DNA from: Haliea alexandrii | GTDB lineage: Bacteria > Pseudomonadota > Gammaproteobacteria > Pseudomonadales > Halieaceae | Assembly: GCF_003719295.1 (NCBI RefSeq) | Contig: NZ_RFLW01000005.1 | Coordinates: forward strand, 59,216 to 123,215 | Length of the DNA: 64,000 nt | Direction of reading: 5' to 3' | Part shown: positions 51,993 to 61,305 of the stretch, in pieces | Position numbering within the stretch: the stretch's first letter is position 1 | Layout of the letters: each line of letters begins with the position of its first letter | The notes under the pieces: model-generated | The model's input: the letters and a program-made list of their open reading frames with translations, nothing else | What the model was told of the DNA's origin: nothing | The model's database searches: none | Translations under genes and position numbers: made by a program

Positions 51993-52022
51993 AAAGTAAA
52001 TTATGGTTGACTATTCGTCAAA
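51993..52022 (-). promoter_or_regulatory. LLM gene promoter overlapped by a TTGAC-N5-GTCAA operator
   Basis: The minus strand has -35 TTGACG (complement of 52016-52021), a 17-base spacer and -10 TACTTT (complement of 51993-51998). The palindrome GTTGAC-TATTC-GTCAAA spans 52006-52022, in the same register to the -35 as at the MarR promoter. It is shared with the divergent dehydrogenase operon; an extra TTGACT half-site lies at 52028-52033. Confidence 0.72.
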
Positions 52023-52147
52023 CTGAATTGACTATATTGCCAAGCGCATGCGGCATCAGGGTATTTCGCTACCGCCAGCGCGAGAAAAAAGCACACCCGG
52101 ACTACCAGCGTCCCGGCGCTGGTTACAGCCAAAAGGATAACAATACA

Positions 52148-53005
52148 ATGCCACCAGTCTCCGACGTGGGCTACATAGGCCTGGGCAACATCGGCAAGCC
52201 ATCAGCCACACGTTTACTGCAAGGCCCATGGCAAACTCATGTCTACGATGTCAACGAAGCGGCGTCCCTGGACTTGGCAAGGCTTGGCGCTGTGAGCAGC
52301 GCATCCCCCGCCGAGCTCGCAGCCCGCTGTCAACACATCGGCATTTGCGTACGCGATGAAACGCAGGTCGAAGCCCTGCTTTACGGCGAGCAAGGTCTCT
52401 TCAACAATGCAGCAACAGGCACCTTGATCGCCATTCACAGCACCGTAACTTTCGCTGCCCTGAACCGATGGGGCGATGATGCCAGCCGGGCAGACCTGCA
52501 ACTTATTGATGCCGCCATTACCGGTGGGCAGCAGGGCGCGGCAGCGGGCACGCTCTGCTACATGGTCGGTGGCAGCATAGAAAACCTCAATCGTGCCAGA
52601 CCGGTCTTTACCACCTCTGCGGAGAACATTGTGCACGCGGGTGCTCTCGGTGCCGGCATGCTGCTCAAGCTCTGCAATAACCTGATGACCTACGCGGAGT
52701 TCATGGCGATGTCGGAGGCCTGCAAACTGGCTGAAGCGGGAGGATTATCTATACAGGCACTTCGCGAGGTAGGCCAGTCCAATGGCGTGGTCAATGAATC
52801 AATGTATCGCTTTGTGGAGAACCGCAATGCTGCCACCGCCCACGCTCCCGACAGTCGCATGGAAAACCCCTTCAGCGCCTTCGGCATGCTCGCGGAGAAG
52901 GATCTCGACTGTGCACTGAAGTCCGCACAAGACCTGGAAGTAGACCTCCCCTCTACACGACGCCTGCGCCAAGTGGTCCACGACCTGTTCATGAACAAAG
53001 CCTAG
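52148..53005 (+). CDS. Beta-hydroxyacid dehydrogenase family (3-hydroxyisobutyrate DH-like)
   Basis: A 285-aa NAD(P)-dependent enzyme. Rossmann GYIGLGNIGKPSATRLL near the N-terminus, the substrate motif DAAITGGQQGAAAGTL, and the catalytic lysine in LKLCNNLMTYAEFMAMSEA (near residue 175). The frame is open from about 52007, but the ATG at 52148 puts the Rossmann fold at the N-terminus and follows AAGGA. It is the first gene of the rightward operon (dehydrogenase, ALDH, SDR, SDR), divergent from the LLM gene across the MarR-type operator. Confidence 0.88.
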   Translation: MPPVSDVGYIGLGNIGKPSATRLLQGPWQTHVYDVNEAASLDLARLGAVSSASPAELAARCQHIGICVRDETQVEALLYGEQGLFNNAATGTLIAIHSTVTFAALNRWGDDASRADLQLIDAAITGGQQGAAAGTLCYMVGGSIENLNRARPVFTTSAENIVHAGALGAGMLLKLCNNLMTYAEFMAMSEACKLAEAGGLSIQALREVGQSNGVVNESMYRFVENRNAATAHAPDSRMENPFSAFGMLAEKDLDCALKSAQDLEVDLPSTRRLRQVVHDLFMNKA

Positions 53006-53015
53006 GAGAACCTGC

Positions 53016-54479
53016 ATGAATCCAGAATCCCGTCTATTTATTGACGGCGAGCTGACGGCGGCCGTTTCGGGCCGGGACTACCCCAACATCAGCCCGGTGA
53101 CTGAAGAGGAGATAGGCCGAGTAGCTGATGCCGGTGGCGAGGATATGGAGCGGGCAATAGCGTCCGCGCGCAGGGCCTTTGATAACAGCCCCTGGTCCAC
53201 GGATCACGCGCTTCGCCTGCGCTGCCTGCAGCAACTGAAGGAAGGCCTGGTCAAGCATCAGGCAGATTTCAAAACACAGATCGCCGCAGAAACCGGCGCG
53301 CCTCTCGGTATTTGCGGCAGTAGCGGACCCCAGTGCGAAATACCCATTGGATTCATCGACTACACGCTGCATGCCCTGCCGGATTATCAGTGGAGCCGTG
53401 ATATCGGTGTTGCAGATATCCTGGGCGTAAAAAGCCAGCGTCTGGTCGAAAAAGAACCTATCGGCGTGGTGGCGTGTATTACTCCCTGGAACGTGCCCCT
53501 ACAGATCAATCTCGCCAAGTGCATACCCGCACTGGCTGCAGGGTGTACGGTCGTGCTGAAGGCGGCTCCGGACACACCGTGGTCGGCAACCCTTTTGGGT
53601 CGGATCGTTAAAGAAGAGACAGACATTCCCGCCGGCGTGTTTAATGTCATCACCGCCCTGGATCCACGCGAAGTCGGCGAGCAGCTCGTCAGCGACCCGA
53701 GGGTCGATATGGTCTCCTTCACCGGGTCCACGCAGGTGGGCAAAAGTATCATGGCGATCGCGGCGCAGACGGTAAAAAAGGTCTTCCTCGAACTCGGCGG
53801 GAAATCGGCAAACATCATTCTCGATGACGCCGATCTGAGCCAGAGTCTGCTCTCGGCGTTGAGTGTGTGCTTTCATGCCGGCCAGGGCTGCGCGATTCAC
53901 ACCAGACTATTGATACCCCGGGCGCGCCAGACTGAAGTGGAAGCTCTGCTGAAAACCTACTTCGGCCTCATTGAGTATGGTGACCCGGCGTCAGAGACCC
54001 AGATTATGGGGCCGCTGATCAATGCGCGTCAGCGCGATCGGGTACTGGCATATATTGAGCAGGGAAAGACAGAGGGCGCTCGACTTCTTCTGGGCGGAGG
54101 GGTACCGACACACCTGGCCACCGGTTACTACGTCGAGCCCACCGTCTTTATGGACGTCACCAACGAGATGGTAATTGCGCGGGAAGAGATCTTCGGGCCT
54201 GTGCTGGCCGTCATTGCCTATGATACTGAGGAGGAAGCGATTCATATTGCCAACGATTCCGACTACGGCCTCTCTGCCGGTGTCTGGTCTACAGACCTGA
54301 CAAGGGCAATGCGTGTAGCCCGCCGCCTGCGCAGCGGCACTGTAAACGTCAACGGCGGTAACTTCTATGGCGCGGACGCACCATTTGGTGGCTACAAGCA
54401 GAGTGGACTTGGTCGCGAGATGGGCCGCGAAGGCTTTGAGGAATACCTGGAAACCAAGACGATAGCGGTGGGCGTGTGA
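53016..54479 (+). CDS. Aldehyde dehydrogenase
   Basis: A 487-aa NAD(P)+ aldehyde dehydrogenase of normal length. Catalytic Cys292 in HAGQGCAIHTR, general base Glu259 in LELGGKSANI, PWNVPLQ (158-164), Lys182 and FTGSTQVGK (235-243) are all present. It oxidises an aldehyde intermediate to the acid. It starts 10 bp after the preceding gene, and its TGA overlaps the GTG start of the next SDR. Confidence 0.95.
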   Translation: MNPESRLFIDGELTAAVSGRDYPNISPVTEEEIGRVADAGGEDMERAIASARRAFDNSPWSTDHALRLRCLQQLKEGLVKHQADFKTQIAAETGAPLGICGSSGPQCEIPIGFIDYTLHALPDYQWSRDIGVADILGVKSQRLVEKEPIGVVACITPWNVPLQINLAKCIPALAAGCTVVLKAAPDTPWSATLLGRIVKEETDIPAGVFNVITALDPREVGEQLVSDPRVDMVSFTGSTQVGKSIMAIAAQTVKKVFLELGGKSANIILDDADLSQSLLSALSVCFHAGQGCAIHTRLLIPRARQTEVEALLKTYFGLIEYGDPASETQIMGPLINARQRDRVLAYIEQGKTEGARLLLGGGVPTHLATGYYVEPTVFMDVTNEMVIAREEIFGPVLAVIAYDTEEEAIHIANDSDYGLSAGVWSTDLTRAMRVARRLRSGTVNVNGGNFYGADAPFGGYKQSGLGREMGREGFEEYLETKTIAVGV

Positions 54480-55246
54480 ACCCGGGCGTTGCAGGGCTTC
54501 ACTACGCGATCACTGGCGGCGCCAGCGGCTTCGGCTTCGCCATAGCCCAAAAGCTGGTGACTGAGGGCGCCACCGTCACGCTATTGGGACGGCGTGGAGA
54601 TGCACTCGACGCAGCCCGCGAGAAAATCGGCCGCGACCACGCACATACCGTGGTTTGTGACATTTCCAATGCGGTAGAAGTACGTGCGGCTTTTGCTCAG
54701 CTCACCACGCTTGATGGCCTGGTCAATAACGCCGGCGTGGCGCGCCCGGGCGCCGTCGAAGCACTGCTGGAGGATGAGGTCCGAATGCAGGTCAACACCA
54801 ACTTTCTCGGCACCGTCTTTTGCTGCCAGGCCGCTATACCTTTGTTGCGACAGAACAGCAGCAATCCGCGCATTGTGAATATATCTTCCGCCAGTGCCTG
54901 GCACTACGACGAGATGTCCCACTTGTCGATCTATGCATCGACCAAGGCTGCGGTGGAACGCTTTACGCGTGACCTGCGCGAAGAAGTGCAGGCCTACGGT
55001 ATCGGCGTGACCTGCCTGCGCCCCGGCGCTGCCTCGACCAGTTTTTCAGAGGGCTGGGATGCAGAGACGCTGAAAACAGGCTTTGAGGCATGGCTGAAAA
55101 CCGGCCCCGAGATGGATACCGGCATGGAGTCGACACACGTCGCGGCTGCCGTTGCGCATGTGCTTGGGTACCCACCCGGTGTTGCAGTTGATCTGCTGGA
55201 GGTTCGACCCAATCAGCCCATTCACAAACAACTATCGCAGGGCTGA
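54476..55246 (+). CDS. SDR family oxidoreductase
   Basis: A 256-aa short-chain dehydrogenase with a GTG start overlapping the aldehyde dehydrogenase stop (GTGA at 54476-54479). Cofactor motif TGGASGFGFA (13-22), NNAG, and active-site Ser plus YASTK are intact. It probably oxidises an alcohol or reduces a ketone in the same pathway. The short coupled spacing indicates fixed expression with the aldehyde dehydrogenase. Confidence 0.92.
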   Translation: MNPGVAGLHYAITGGASGFGFAIAQKLVTEGATVTLLGRRGDALDAAREKIGRDHAHTVVCDISNAVEVRAAFAQLTTLDGLVNNAGVARPGAVEALLEDEVRMQVNTNFLGTVFCCQAAIPLLRQNSSNPRIVNISSASAWHYDEMSHLSIYASTKAAVERFTRDLREEVQAYGIGVTCLRPGAASTSFSEGWDAETLKTGFEAWLKTGPEMDTGMESTHVAAAVAHVLGYPPGVAVDLLEVRPNQPIHKQLSQG

Positions 55247-55278
55247 CCAGAAGGTCATGCGGTCACAACTTAAGGATT

Positions 55279-56037
55279 ATGGTGAACTCGATGGATTTTG
55301 CAGGTAAGACGATCATTGTCACTGGCGCAGGGGGCGGCATCGGGGAGGCTTACGCGAAAGCGAGTGCTGACCGAGGCATGAACGTGGTTATCGCTGAGTT
55401 GAGCGAGTCGGGCGGTCAGCGTGTGGCCCGTGAAATCGAAGCAACCGGCGGACGTGCGCTATTCGTCAAAACCGATGTCAGCGATGAACAATCTGCCTGC
55501 GATTGCGTGGCGGCAGCGGAAAAGGCTTTCGGCTCGGTCAACTACCTGATTAACAATGCGGCCATCTTTGGGGATATGAAGATAGAGGGCTACCTCACGA
55601 TCGACATGGACTACCTTGAAAAATTCATGCGCGTAAATGCACACGGCGCCCTGATCATGACCCGAGCGGCTGTAGACAGCATGACGTCAGCGGGCGGCGG
55701 CGCCATTGTCAATCAGTCTTCGACGGCGGCCTGGATGGGAATGGGTTTCTATGGCGTAGCAAAATTGACGCTTAACGGCATTACCCAGTCGCTGGCACAC
55801 GAGCTGGGGCCACGGAACATACGCATCAATGCGATTGCACCGGGCCCCACTGACACCGGTGCACTGCAAAAAACTGCCGGGGACTACGCCCAGCAAATGT
55901 TACAGGCCATGCCTATCAAGCGGCTTGGGCAGCCCAGCGACATGGCGGATGCTGCTCTGTTTTTGCTGTCTGACGAGGCCAGCTGGATCACCGGTCACAT
56001 TCTCAATGTCGATGGCGGACAGTTGATGCGCCCCTGA
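55279..56037 (+). CDS. SDR family oxidoreductase
   Basis: A 252-aa short-chain dehydrogenase: TGAGGGIGEA (13-22), NNAA where NNAG is usual, Ser in NQSSTAAW, Tyr/Lys in YGVAK, and a C-terminal LNVDGGQLMRP. AAGGA lies only 2 bases before the first ATG, so the adjacent GTG or the ATG at 55291 may be used. It is the last gene of the operon, followed by a clear hairpin. Third SDR of the cluster. Confidence 0.92.
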   Translation: MVNSMDFAGKTIIVTGAGGGIGEAYAKASADRGMNVVIAELSESGGQRVAREIEATGGRALFVKTDVSDEQSACDCVAAAEKAFGSVNYLINNAAIFGDMKIEGYLTIDMDYLEKFMRVNAHGALIMTRAAVDSMTSAGGGAIVNQSSTAAWMGMGFYGVAKLTLNGITQSLAHELGPRNIRINAIAPGPTDTGALQKTAGDYAQQMLQAMPIKRLGQPSDMADAALFLLSDEASWITGHILNVDGGQLMRP

Positions 56038-56089
56038 GTCCCGTTTTTCCTCTTGGGCAATCACTGACCGCCCGCATCACATGTGACAA

Positions 56090-56114
56090 AAGCCCTGCGA
56101 CAAAAGCAGGGCTT
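56090..56114. terminator. Bidirectional intrinsic terminator
   Basis: AAGCCCTGC-GACAAAA-GCAGGGCTT is a perfect 9-pair stem between the convergent SDR and glutaredoxin-MauE genes. T residues follow it on the minus strand (TTTTG). It closes both the catabolic and copper operons. Confidence 0.75.
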
Positions 56115-56121
56115 GTCGCCG

Positions 56122-56856
56122 TCACATACCCACCAACATCCACACCCCCGCAAAGATCATGAACACATTCTCCGTGAGGGAAACAAACCCCAACGGCACC
56201 TGGCTGTCACCACCGACGCAGGCACACTTCAGCTCCCGCTTCTCGATGTAGACCGCCTTGAACACGGAAACCGCACCCACCGTGCCGATGAACAGGGAAA
56301 CTGGCGCAAAGGCCCAGGGCAGCACGCCCGCGAGCATGCCGAACCCTGCATAGGCCTCCGCGAACGGGTATACATAGGCATAAGGCACATAGCGCATGGA
56401 CAGCAGGTCGTAGGTGACGAATTGATTGGAAAAGGCCGTGAGATCCTGCAGTTTCTGTATCGCGAGCACCACCATGCTGAGGCCGATGAAGGTCGCCAGC
56501 AATGCCGACCAATCCAGGGCGCCGCTGCGCCCCCACACCAACGCCAGGGCGGCGAGTGCGCAGGCACCGAAAATCGCGATAACCGGTTTGTACGTTGTGC
56601 CTGAATCGCCCTCCTGCTCCAGGCCCAGATGCGCCCGCAGTGCCTCGTAGCCACCAATGCGCTCGCCAGCAATAAACACCTGCGGCGTCGTTTCCACACC
56701 GTGCTCCCGCTTGAAAGCGTCGGCTTCCTCCCGCGAGCCGAGCACCCGGTCATTCAGGTCATAGCCCTGGCGCCTGAGCAAATCGCGGGATTTAAGCCCA
56801 AAGGGACAGAGATGATCGGCCGTCTCCATCCGGTACAGAGTCGCTTGCTTGCTCAT
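56122..56856 (-). CDS. Glutaredoxin-MauE fusion membrane protein
   Basis: A 244-aa protein fusing an N-terminal glutaredoxin domain (1-80; CPFG at 17-20, TPQVF, GGYEAL) to a four-helix MauE/DoxX-like membrane domain (about 90-244) with a KCACVGG cysteine pair. The Grx motif has one cysteine only (CPFG rather than CPYC). MauE-type proteins pass thiol redox equivalents in the membrane. It lies 52 bp after cusA, suggesting a role in thiol or metal homeostasis under copper or silver stress. Confidence 0.85.
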   Translation of the reverse strand: MSKQATLYRMETADHLCPFGLKSRDLLRRQGYDLNDRVLGSREEADAFKREHGVETTPQVFIAGERIGGYEALRAHLGLEQEGDSGTTYKPVIAIFGACALAALALVWGRSGALDWSALLATFIGLSMVVLAIQKLQDLTAFSNQFVTYDLLSMRYVPYAYVYPFAEAYAGFGMLAGVLPWAFAPVSLFIGTVGAVSVFKAVYIEKRELKCACVGGDSQVPLGFVSLTENVFMIFAGVWMLVGM

Positions 56857-56908
56857 GGTTTACCTCCTTTCTCGTCTCCTCTCACGAAAAGTGTAGACGC
56901 TGTGCGCG

Positions 56909-59900
56909 TCAACCGCGTGGCAGCTCGCCTGAGCCATGGCGCAAACCCCATCGACGCCAGAGTAAATACACAGTCGGCAGTACCAGCAGGGTGAGCAACA
57001 CGGCGCTGGCCATGCCGCCCACCAGTGGCGCCGCGATGCGCTGCATGACCTCGGTGCCCGTTCCGCTGCCGAACATGATCGGCAGCAGACCGAGAATAAT
57101 TGTCGCCGAGGTCATCATCACCGGGCGTATACGGCGCCCGGCGCCACTGAGTACAGCCGCGTTGAGCTGCGCGGCGGTTGGCTGCCCGGCCGTGTCTTCC
57201 AGCAAGCGACGCCAGGCCAGGTCAAGGTAGACCAGCATAATGACACCGATCTCCACGGCCACACCCGCCAGCGCGATAAAACCAACCCCGACCGCCACCG
57301 AGTAGTTATAACCCAGCAGGTACATCAGCCAGACACTGCCCACCGTAGCCAGCGGCAGCGTACCCAGTATGATCGCCACTTCTGCCACACTGCGGAAATT
57401 GAGGTACAGCAGCACCACGATGATGGCCAGGGTCAGGGGCAACACGAAGCTGAGCTTTTCCTTGGCGCGCAACATGTATTCGTACTGCCCGGACCACGTC
57501 AGCGAGTAGCCGGGCGGCAGTGCAACGCGATCGGCGACGAGGGTTTGCGCCTCACTCACATAGCTACCCACGTCCACGCCCTCGATGTCCACAAGCGTCC
57601 AGCCATTCAGCCGCGCGTTCTCGCTCTTGATTGCGGGCGGCCCGTCCTCAACGTAGACACGAGCGACATCGCCCAGGGCGATATGCTGCCCTCCCGGAGT
57701 GACGATGGGCAGCAGCGCCAGCTGTTCGGGCGAGTCACGGTATTCCTGCGGGTAGCGCAGGTTGACCGGATAGCGCTCCTGCCCTTCGATGGTCTGGGTG
57801 ACGTTCATACCGCCCACCGCGGTGGACACCACCTGCTGTATGTCGGCGATATTGAGCCCGTAGCGCGCCGCGCGAGCACGCTGTATATCCACCTTGATAT
57901 AACGCCCACCCGCGACACGCTCTGAATAGACCGACGCAGTACCCGGAACTTCCTGCAGCACCTGCTCCAGGCGTTTACCAATACGCTCGATCTCCTGCAG
58001 GTCGGGCCCGGCCACCTTGATACCGACCGGCGTTTTGATGCCGGTGGCGAGCATGTCGATGCGGGTCTTGATCGGCATCACCCAGGCGTTGGTCACACCC
58101 GGCAGCTTCACCAGCGCGTCGAGCTCCTGCTTGAGCTTTGCAGTGGTCATTCCCGCTCGCCATTGCTCACGGGGGTGCAATTGCACGAAGGTTTCGATCA
58201 TGGTCAGCGGCGCCGGATCGGTCGCCGTCTCTGCCCGACCAACTTTGCCGAATACGCTTTTTACCTCAGGCACGGTGGCGATGAGGCGGTCCGTCTGTTG
58301 CAACAGCTCGCGAGCCTTGCCGATGGAAAGTCCCGGATACGTGGTGGGCATGTACATCAGGTCACCCTCGTCCAGCTCGGGGATGAATTCACTGCCAATC
58401 CTGCCCAACGGCCAGAGCCCGACCACGGTAACCAGCAGCGCGAGCAGCAGGGTCCTTGCGGGGTGGCGCAGCGCCAGCTGCAATACGCGCAGGTACCCGG
58501 CGGCGATGACCCGGTTGACCGGGTTGCGGTCTTCCGCCAGCACCTTGCCCCGAATGAAGTACCCCATGAGTACGGGAACGAGGGTAATGGCGAGCGCGGC
58601 ACTCGCCGCCATGGCATAGGTTTTGGTGAAAGCCAGGGGGGCGAACATGCGCCCTTCCTGCGCCTCCAGCGTAAACACGGGCACGAAACTCACGGTGATG
58701 ATCAGCAGAGTAAAGAACAGCGCCGGGCCTACCTCGGCAGCGGAATCCGCCACAATGCGCCAGCGGTTCTCCAACGTGAGCGGTGTGCGCTCCATGTGCT
58801 TGTGCATGTTCTCGATCATCACAATCGCGCCGTCGATCATGGCGCCAATGGCAATCGCAATGCCGCCCAGCGACATGATGTTGGCGTTCAGCCCCTGCCA
58901 GTGCATGACGGTAAAAGCGGCCAGAATTCCCACCGGCAGGCTGACAATAGCCACCAGTGAGGAGCGCACATGGAACAGAAAGGCCATACACACCAGACCG
59001 ACGACCAGAAACTCCTCGAACAGTGTGCGCCACAAATTGTCCACCGCGCGCTCGATGAGCGCAGAGCGATCATACACGGTGACGATTTCTACCCCGTCCG
59101 GCAGACCGGGGGCCAACTGAGCCAAGCGCGCCTTCACCTGCTCTATGGTCTGCTGCGCATTTTCACCGTAGCGCATGACCACGATGCCGCCGACCACTTC
59201 ACCTTCGCCATTGAGTTCGGCGACACCGCGACGCATTTGCGGTCCCAGCGTGATATCCGCAACATCGTGCAAGCGCAGCGGCGTGCCGTTGGCGTCGAGC
59301 CCGAGCGGGATATTGGCGAGATCATCCACGCTCTTTATGTAACCTGTCGCCCGCACCATGTACTCCGCTTCGGCCATTTCCACCACCGACGCCCCAATTT
59401 CCTGGTTGCCGCGTTGAATCGCGGTCTGCACCAATGACAGGGGGATGCCAAATGCGCGCAGTTTGGTTGGGCTGACCTTGACCTGATACTGTTTCACCAT
59501 CCCGCCCAGTGCGGCAACCTCGGCGACACCGGGAACGGTCTGCAGCTCATACTTCAGAAACCAGTCCTGCAGACTGCGCAGCTGGCTGATATCGTGTTTG
59601 CCACTGCGATCAACCAGCGCATAGAGATATACCCAACCGACCCCGGTGGCGTCGGGGCCGAGCTGTGGCTGTGCGTTATCGGGCAACGTGGGGGCAACCT
59701 GCGACAGATATTCCAGTACGCGCGAGCGGGCCCAGTAGAGATCAGTGTCTTCCTCAAAGATCACGTACACGTAAGAATCCCCAAAGAACGAAAACCCCCG
59801 CACGGTGACGGCCCCCGGCACCGCCAGCAGCGCGGTGGTAAGGGGATACGTCACCTGGTCCTGCACCACCTGCGGCGCCTGGCCGGGATAGCTGGTCTTG

Positions 59901-60046
59901 ACGATGACCTGCACATCAGACAGGTCGGGGATGGCGTCGACCGGGGTATTCTTCAGCGACCACGCGCCTGCAGCCACGAGCAGCGCGGTGGACAGCAGCA
60001 CGAAGAAACGGTTGTGCACCGACCAGCGAATGATGGCGGCAATCAT
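56909..60046 (-). CDS. cusA: Heavy-metal efflux RND pump CusA/CzcA family
   Basis: A 1045-aa inner-membrane RND pump exporting Cu(I)/Ag(I) from cytoplasm and periplasm. TM1 is preceded by IRWSVHNRFFVLL; NTPVDAIPDLSDVQV and the proton-relay segment GAMIDGAIVMIENMHKHMER are characteristic of HME-RND proteins. Length is normal. The start overlaps the cusB stop by 4 bp. Cus rather than Czc specificity is inferred from overall resemblance and neighbours. Confidence 0.94.
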   Translation of the reverse strand: MIAAIIRWSVHNRFFVLLSTALLVAAGAWSLKNTPVDAIPDLSDVQVIVKTSYPGQAPQVVQDQVTYPLTTALLAVPGAVTVRGFSFFGDSYVYVIFEEDTDLYWARSRVLEYLSQVAPTLPDNAQPQLGPDATGVGWVYLYALVDRSGKHDISQLRSLQDWFLKYELQTVPGVAEVAALGGMVKQYQVKVSPTKLRAFGIPLSLVQTAIQRGNQEIGASVVEMAEAEYMVRATGYIKSVDDLANIPLGLDANGTPLRLHDVADITLGPQMRRGVAELNGEGEVVGGIVVMRYGENAQQTIEQVKARLAQLAPGLPDGVEIVTVYDRSALIERAVDNLWRTLFEEFLVVGLVCMAFLFHVRSSLVAIVSLPVGILAAFTVMHWQGLNANIMSLGGIAIAIGAMIDGAIVMIENMHKHMERTPLTLENRWRIVADSAAEVGPALFFTLLIITVSFVPVFTLEAQEGRMFAPLAFTKTYAMAASAALAITLVPVLMGYFIRGKVLAEDRNPVNRVIAAGYLRVLQLALRHPARTLLLALLVTVVGLWPLGRIGSEFIPELDEGDLMYMPTTYPGLSIGKARELLQQTDRLIATVPEVKSVFGKVGRAETATDPAPLTMIETFVQLHPREQWRAGMTTAKLKQELDALVKLPGVTNAWVMPIKTRIDMLATGIKTPVGIKVAGPDLQEIERIGKRLEQVLQEVPGTASVYSERVAGGRYIKVDIQRARAARYGLNIADIQQVVSTAVGGMNVTQTIEGQERYPVNLRYPQEYRDSPEQLALLPIVTPGGQHIALGDVARVYVEDGPPAIKSENARLNGWTLVDIEGVDVGSYVSEAQTLVADRVALPPGYSLTWSGQYEYMLRAKEKLSFVLPLTLAIIVVLLYLNFRSVAEVAIILGTLPLATVGSVWLMYLLGYNYSVAVGVGFIALAGVAVEIGVIMLVYLDLAWRRLLEDTAGQPTAAQLNAAVLSGAGRRIRPVMMTSATIILGLLPIMFGSGTGTEVMQRIAAPLVGGMASAVLLTLLVLPTVYLLWRRWGLRHGSGELPRG

Positions 60047-61305
60047 TGCGTATGCTCCCTGACGTGACCGCTGTGATCATCCGCCTGCTCGCGCGCCGCA
60101 GGGCTACGGGCCATGCGCTGGAAGTCCGACGTTTTACTGGACTCGGAATCGATGAGGAATTGCGCCGAGGTCACAATGCGGTCTCCCGCGGCTATGCCGG
60201 CGAGAATTTCAGCCTGCTCCCGCCCGACTCGCCCCGTCTCCACCGCCACCGACTTGAAGCGACCCTCGCCCAATGCCAGCACCAGCCGGGACTGCGACCC
60301 GGTGCGAATCAATGCTTCGCGGGGCACCAGTAGCCTTTGCTCGCCCGGCTTGGTTGCAATTTGCAGCTGAGCGAACATGCCCGGGCGCAAGACGTGATCG
60401 GGGTTGGCCACCCGTACCCGCACCTGCAGGGTGCGCGTACGGGTATTCAGGGTAGGGTAAACGTAGTCAATCCTGCCCTTCCATTCTCGTTCTGGAGCGT
60501 AGTCCAGCAGTATGCGCACGGCGTCGTCCACCTGCACATGCGTTGTCTGGCTCTCGAACACTTCACCGATCACCCAGAGGTGATCGAGTGAGGCAATCGA
60601 CAGGGTTTCCATACCCGGTTTGACATACATACCCTGGCGCACCTGCAGTGTGTCGACCACGCCATCCTGCGGCGCTGTGACGGTAACCGTGCGGCTTACG
60701 GTGCGGGTCTCCCGAAGCGTGCGTATCGCCTCTGGCGGCACCCCCAGCGCCTCGAGCCGCTCAGACGCGGCCGTGATCAAGGCCGGATCGTCGCGCCGCC
60801 AGGCCAGCAACAGCTCCTCCTGGGCGTTGACCAGGGTCGGCGAATACAAGGTGTACAGAGGCTCGCCGCGGCTGACCGGGTCTCCGGACGCATTCACGAA
60901 CAGGGTCTCGATCCAACCCTCGACGCGCGGATGAACATGCTGCAACTGGTCTTCATCGTACTGCACGTAACCCACCGTACTGATGAGAGAGGGAAGGCGC
61001 GCCAATACGACTTCTGCGGTACGCACACCGAGGTTGTTGCTCACCGCGGGACTAATGCGCACGGTGCCGGTCGGATCCGCGTCAGCCGTATCGGCATAGA
61101 CCGGTACCAGATCCATACCCATCGGCGACTTGCCCGGCGCATCGCGGCGGTAGTTCGGGTCCATGGGTGCCACCCAGTACAGTGGCTCGGCTGCCGCGTC
61201 TTCGCCCGCCGGCGCCTGTGCGGCACCAATCCACCAGAGCGTTGCAAGCACACCTGCCAGCGTGCCTAGCGCGGTCGCGGCGACGGTTTTCATCATTGCG
61301 TTCAT
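60043..61305 (-). CDS. cusB: RND efflux periplasmic adaptor (CusB-like)
   Basis: A 420-aa membrane-fusion protein with an N-terminal signal or anchor (AATALGTLAGVLATLWWIG). A heavy-metal-binding-like region (YWVAPMDPNYRRDAPG then KSPMGMDLVPVY) has methionines but not the usual cysteines. Barrel-sandwich, hairpin and beta-barrel domains follow (GWIETLFVNASGDPVSRG, PQDGVVDTLQVRQGMYV). It links CusA to CusC and passes Cu(I) through Met residues. It overlaps both neighbours by 4 bp. Confidence 0.92.
   Translation of the reverse strand: MNAMMKTVAATALGTLAGVLATLWWIGAAQAPAGEDAAAEPLYWVAPMDPNYRRDAPGKSPMGMDLVPVYADTADADPTGTVRISPAVSNNLGVRTAEVVLARLPSLISTVGYVQYDEDQLQHVHPRVEGWIETLFVNASGDPVSRGEPLYTLYSPTLVNAQEELLLAWRRDDPALITAASERLEALGVPPEAIRTLRETRTVSRTVTVTAPQDGVVDTLQVRQGMYVKPGMETLSIASLDHLWVIGEVFESQTTHVQVDDAVRILLDYAPEREWKGRIDYVYPTLNTRTRTLQVRVRVANPDHVLRPGMFAQLQIATKPGEQRLLVPREALIRTGSQSRLVLALGEGRFKSVAVETGRVGREQAEILAGIAAGDRIVTSAQFLIDSESSKTSDFQRMARSPAAREQADDHSGHVREHTQ

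Noticed and set aside
26138-56121. Duplicated tRNA-Leu 3' end (attachment site) at the right edge of the catabolic block
   Set aside because: Looked for the terminal cctctcctgggcacca in the block by eye and did not find it; no integrase gene either.
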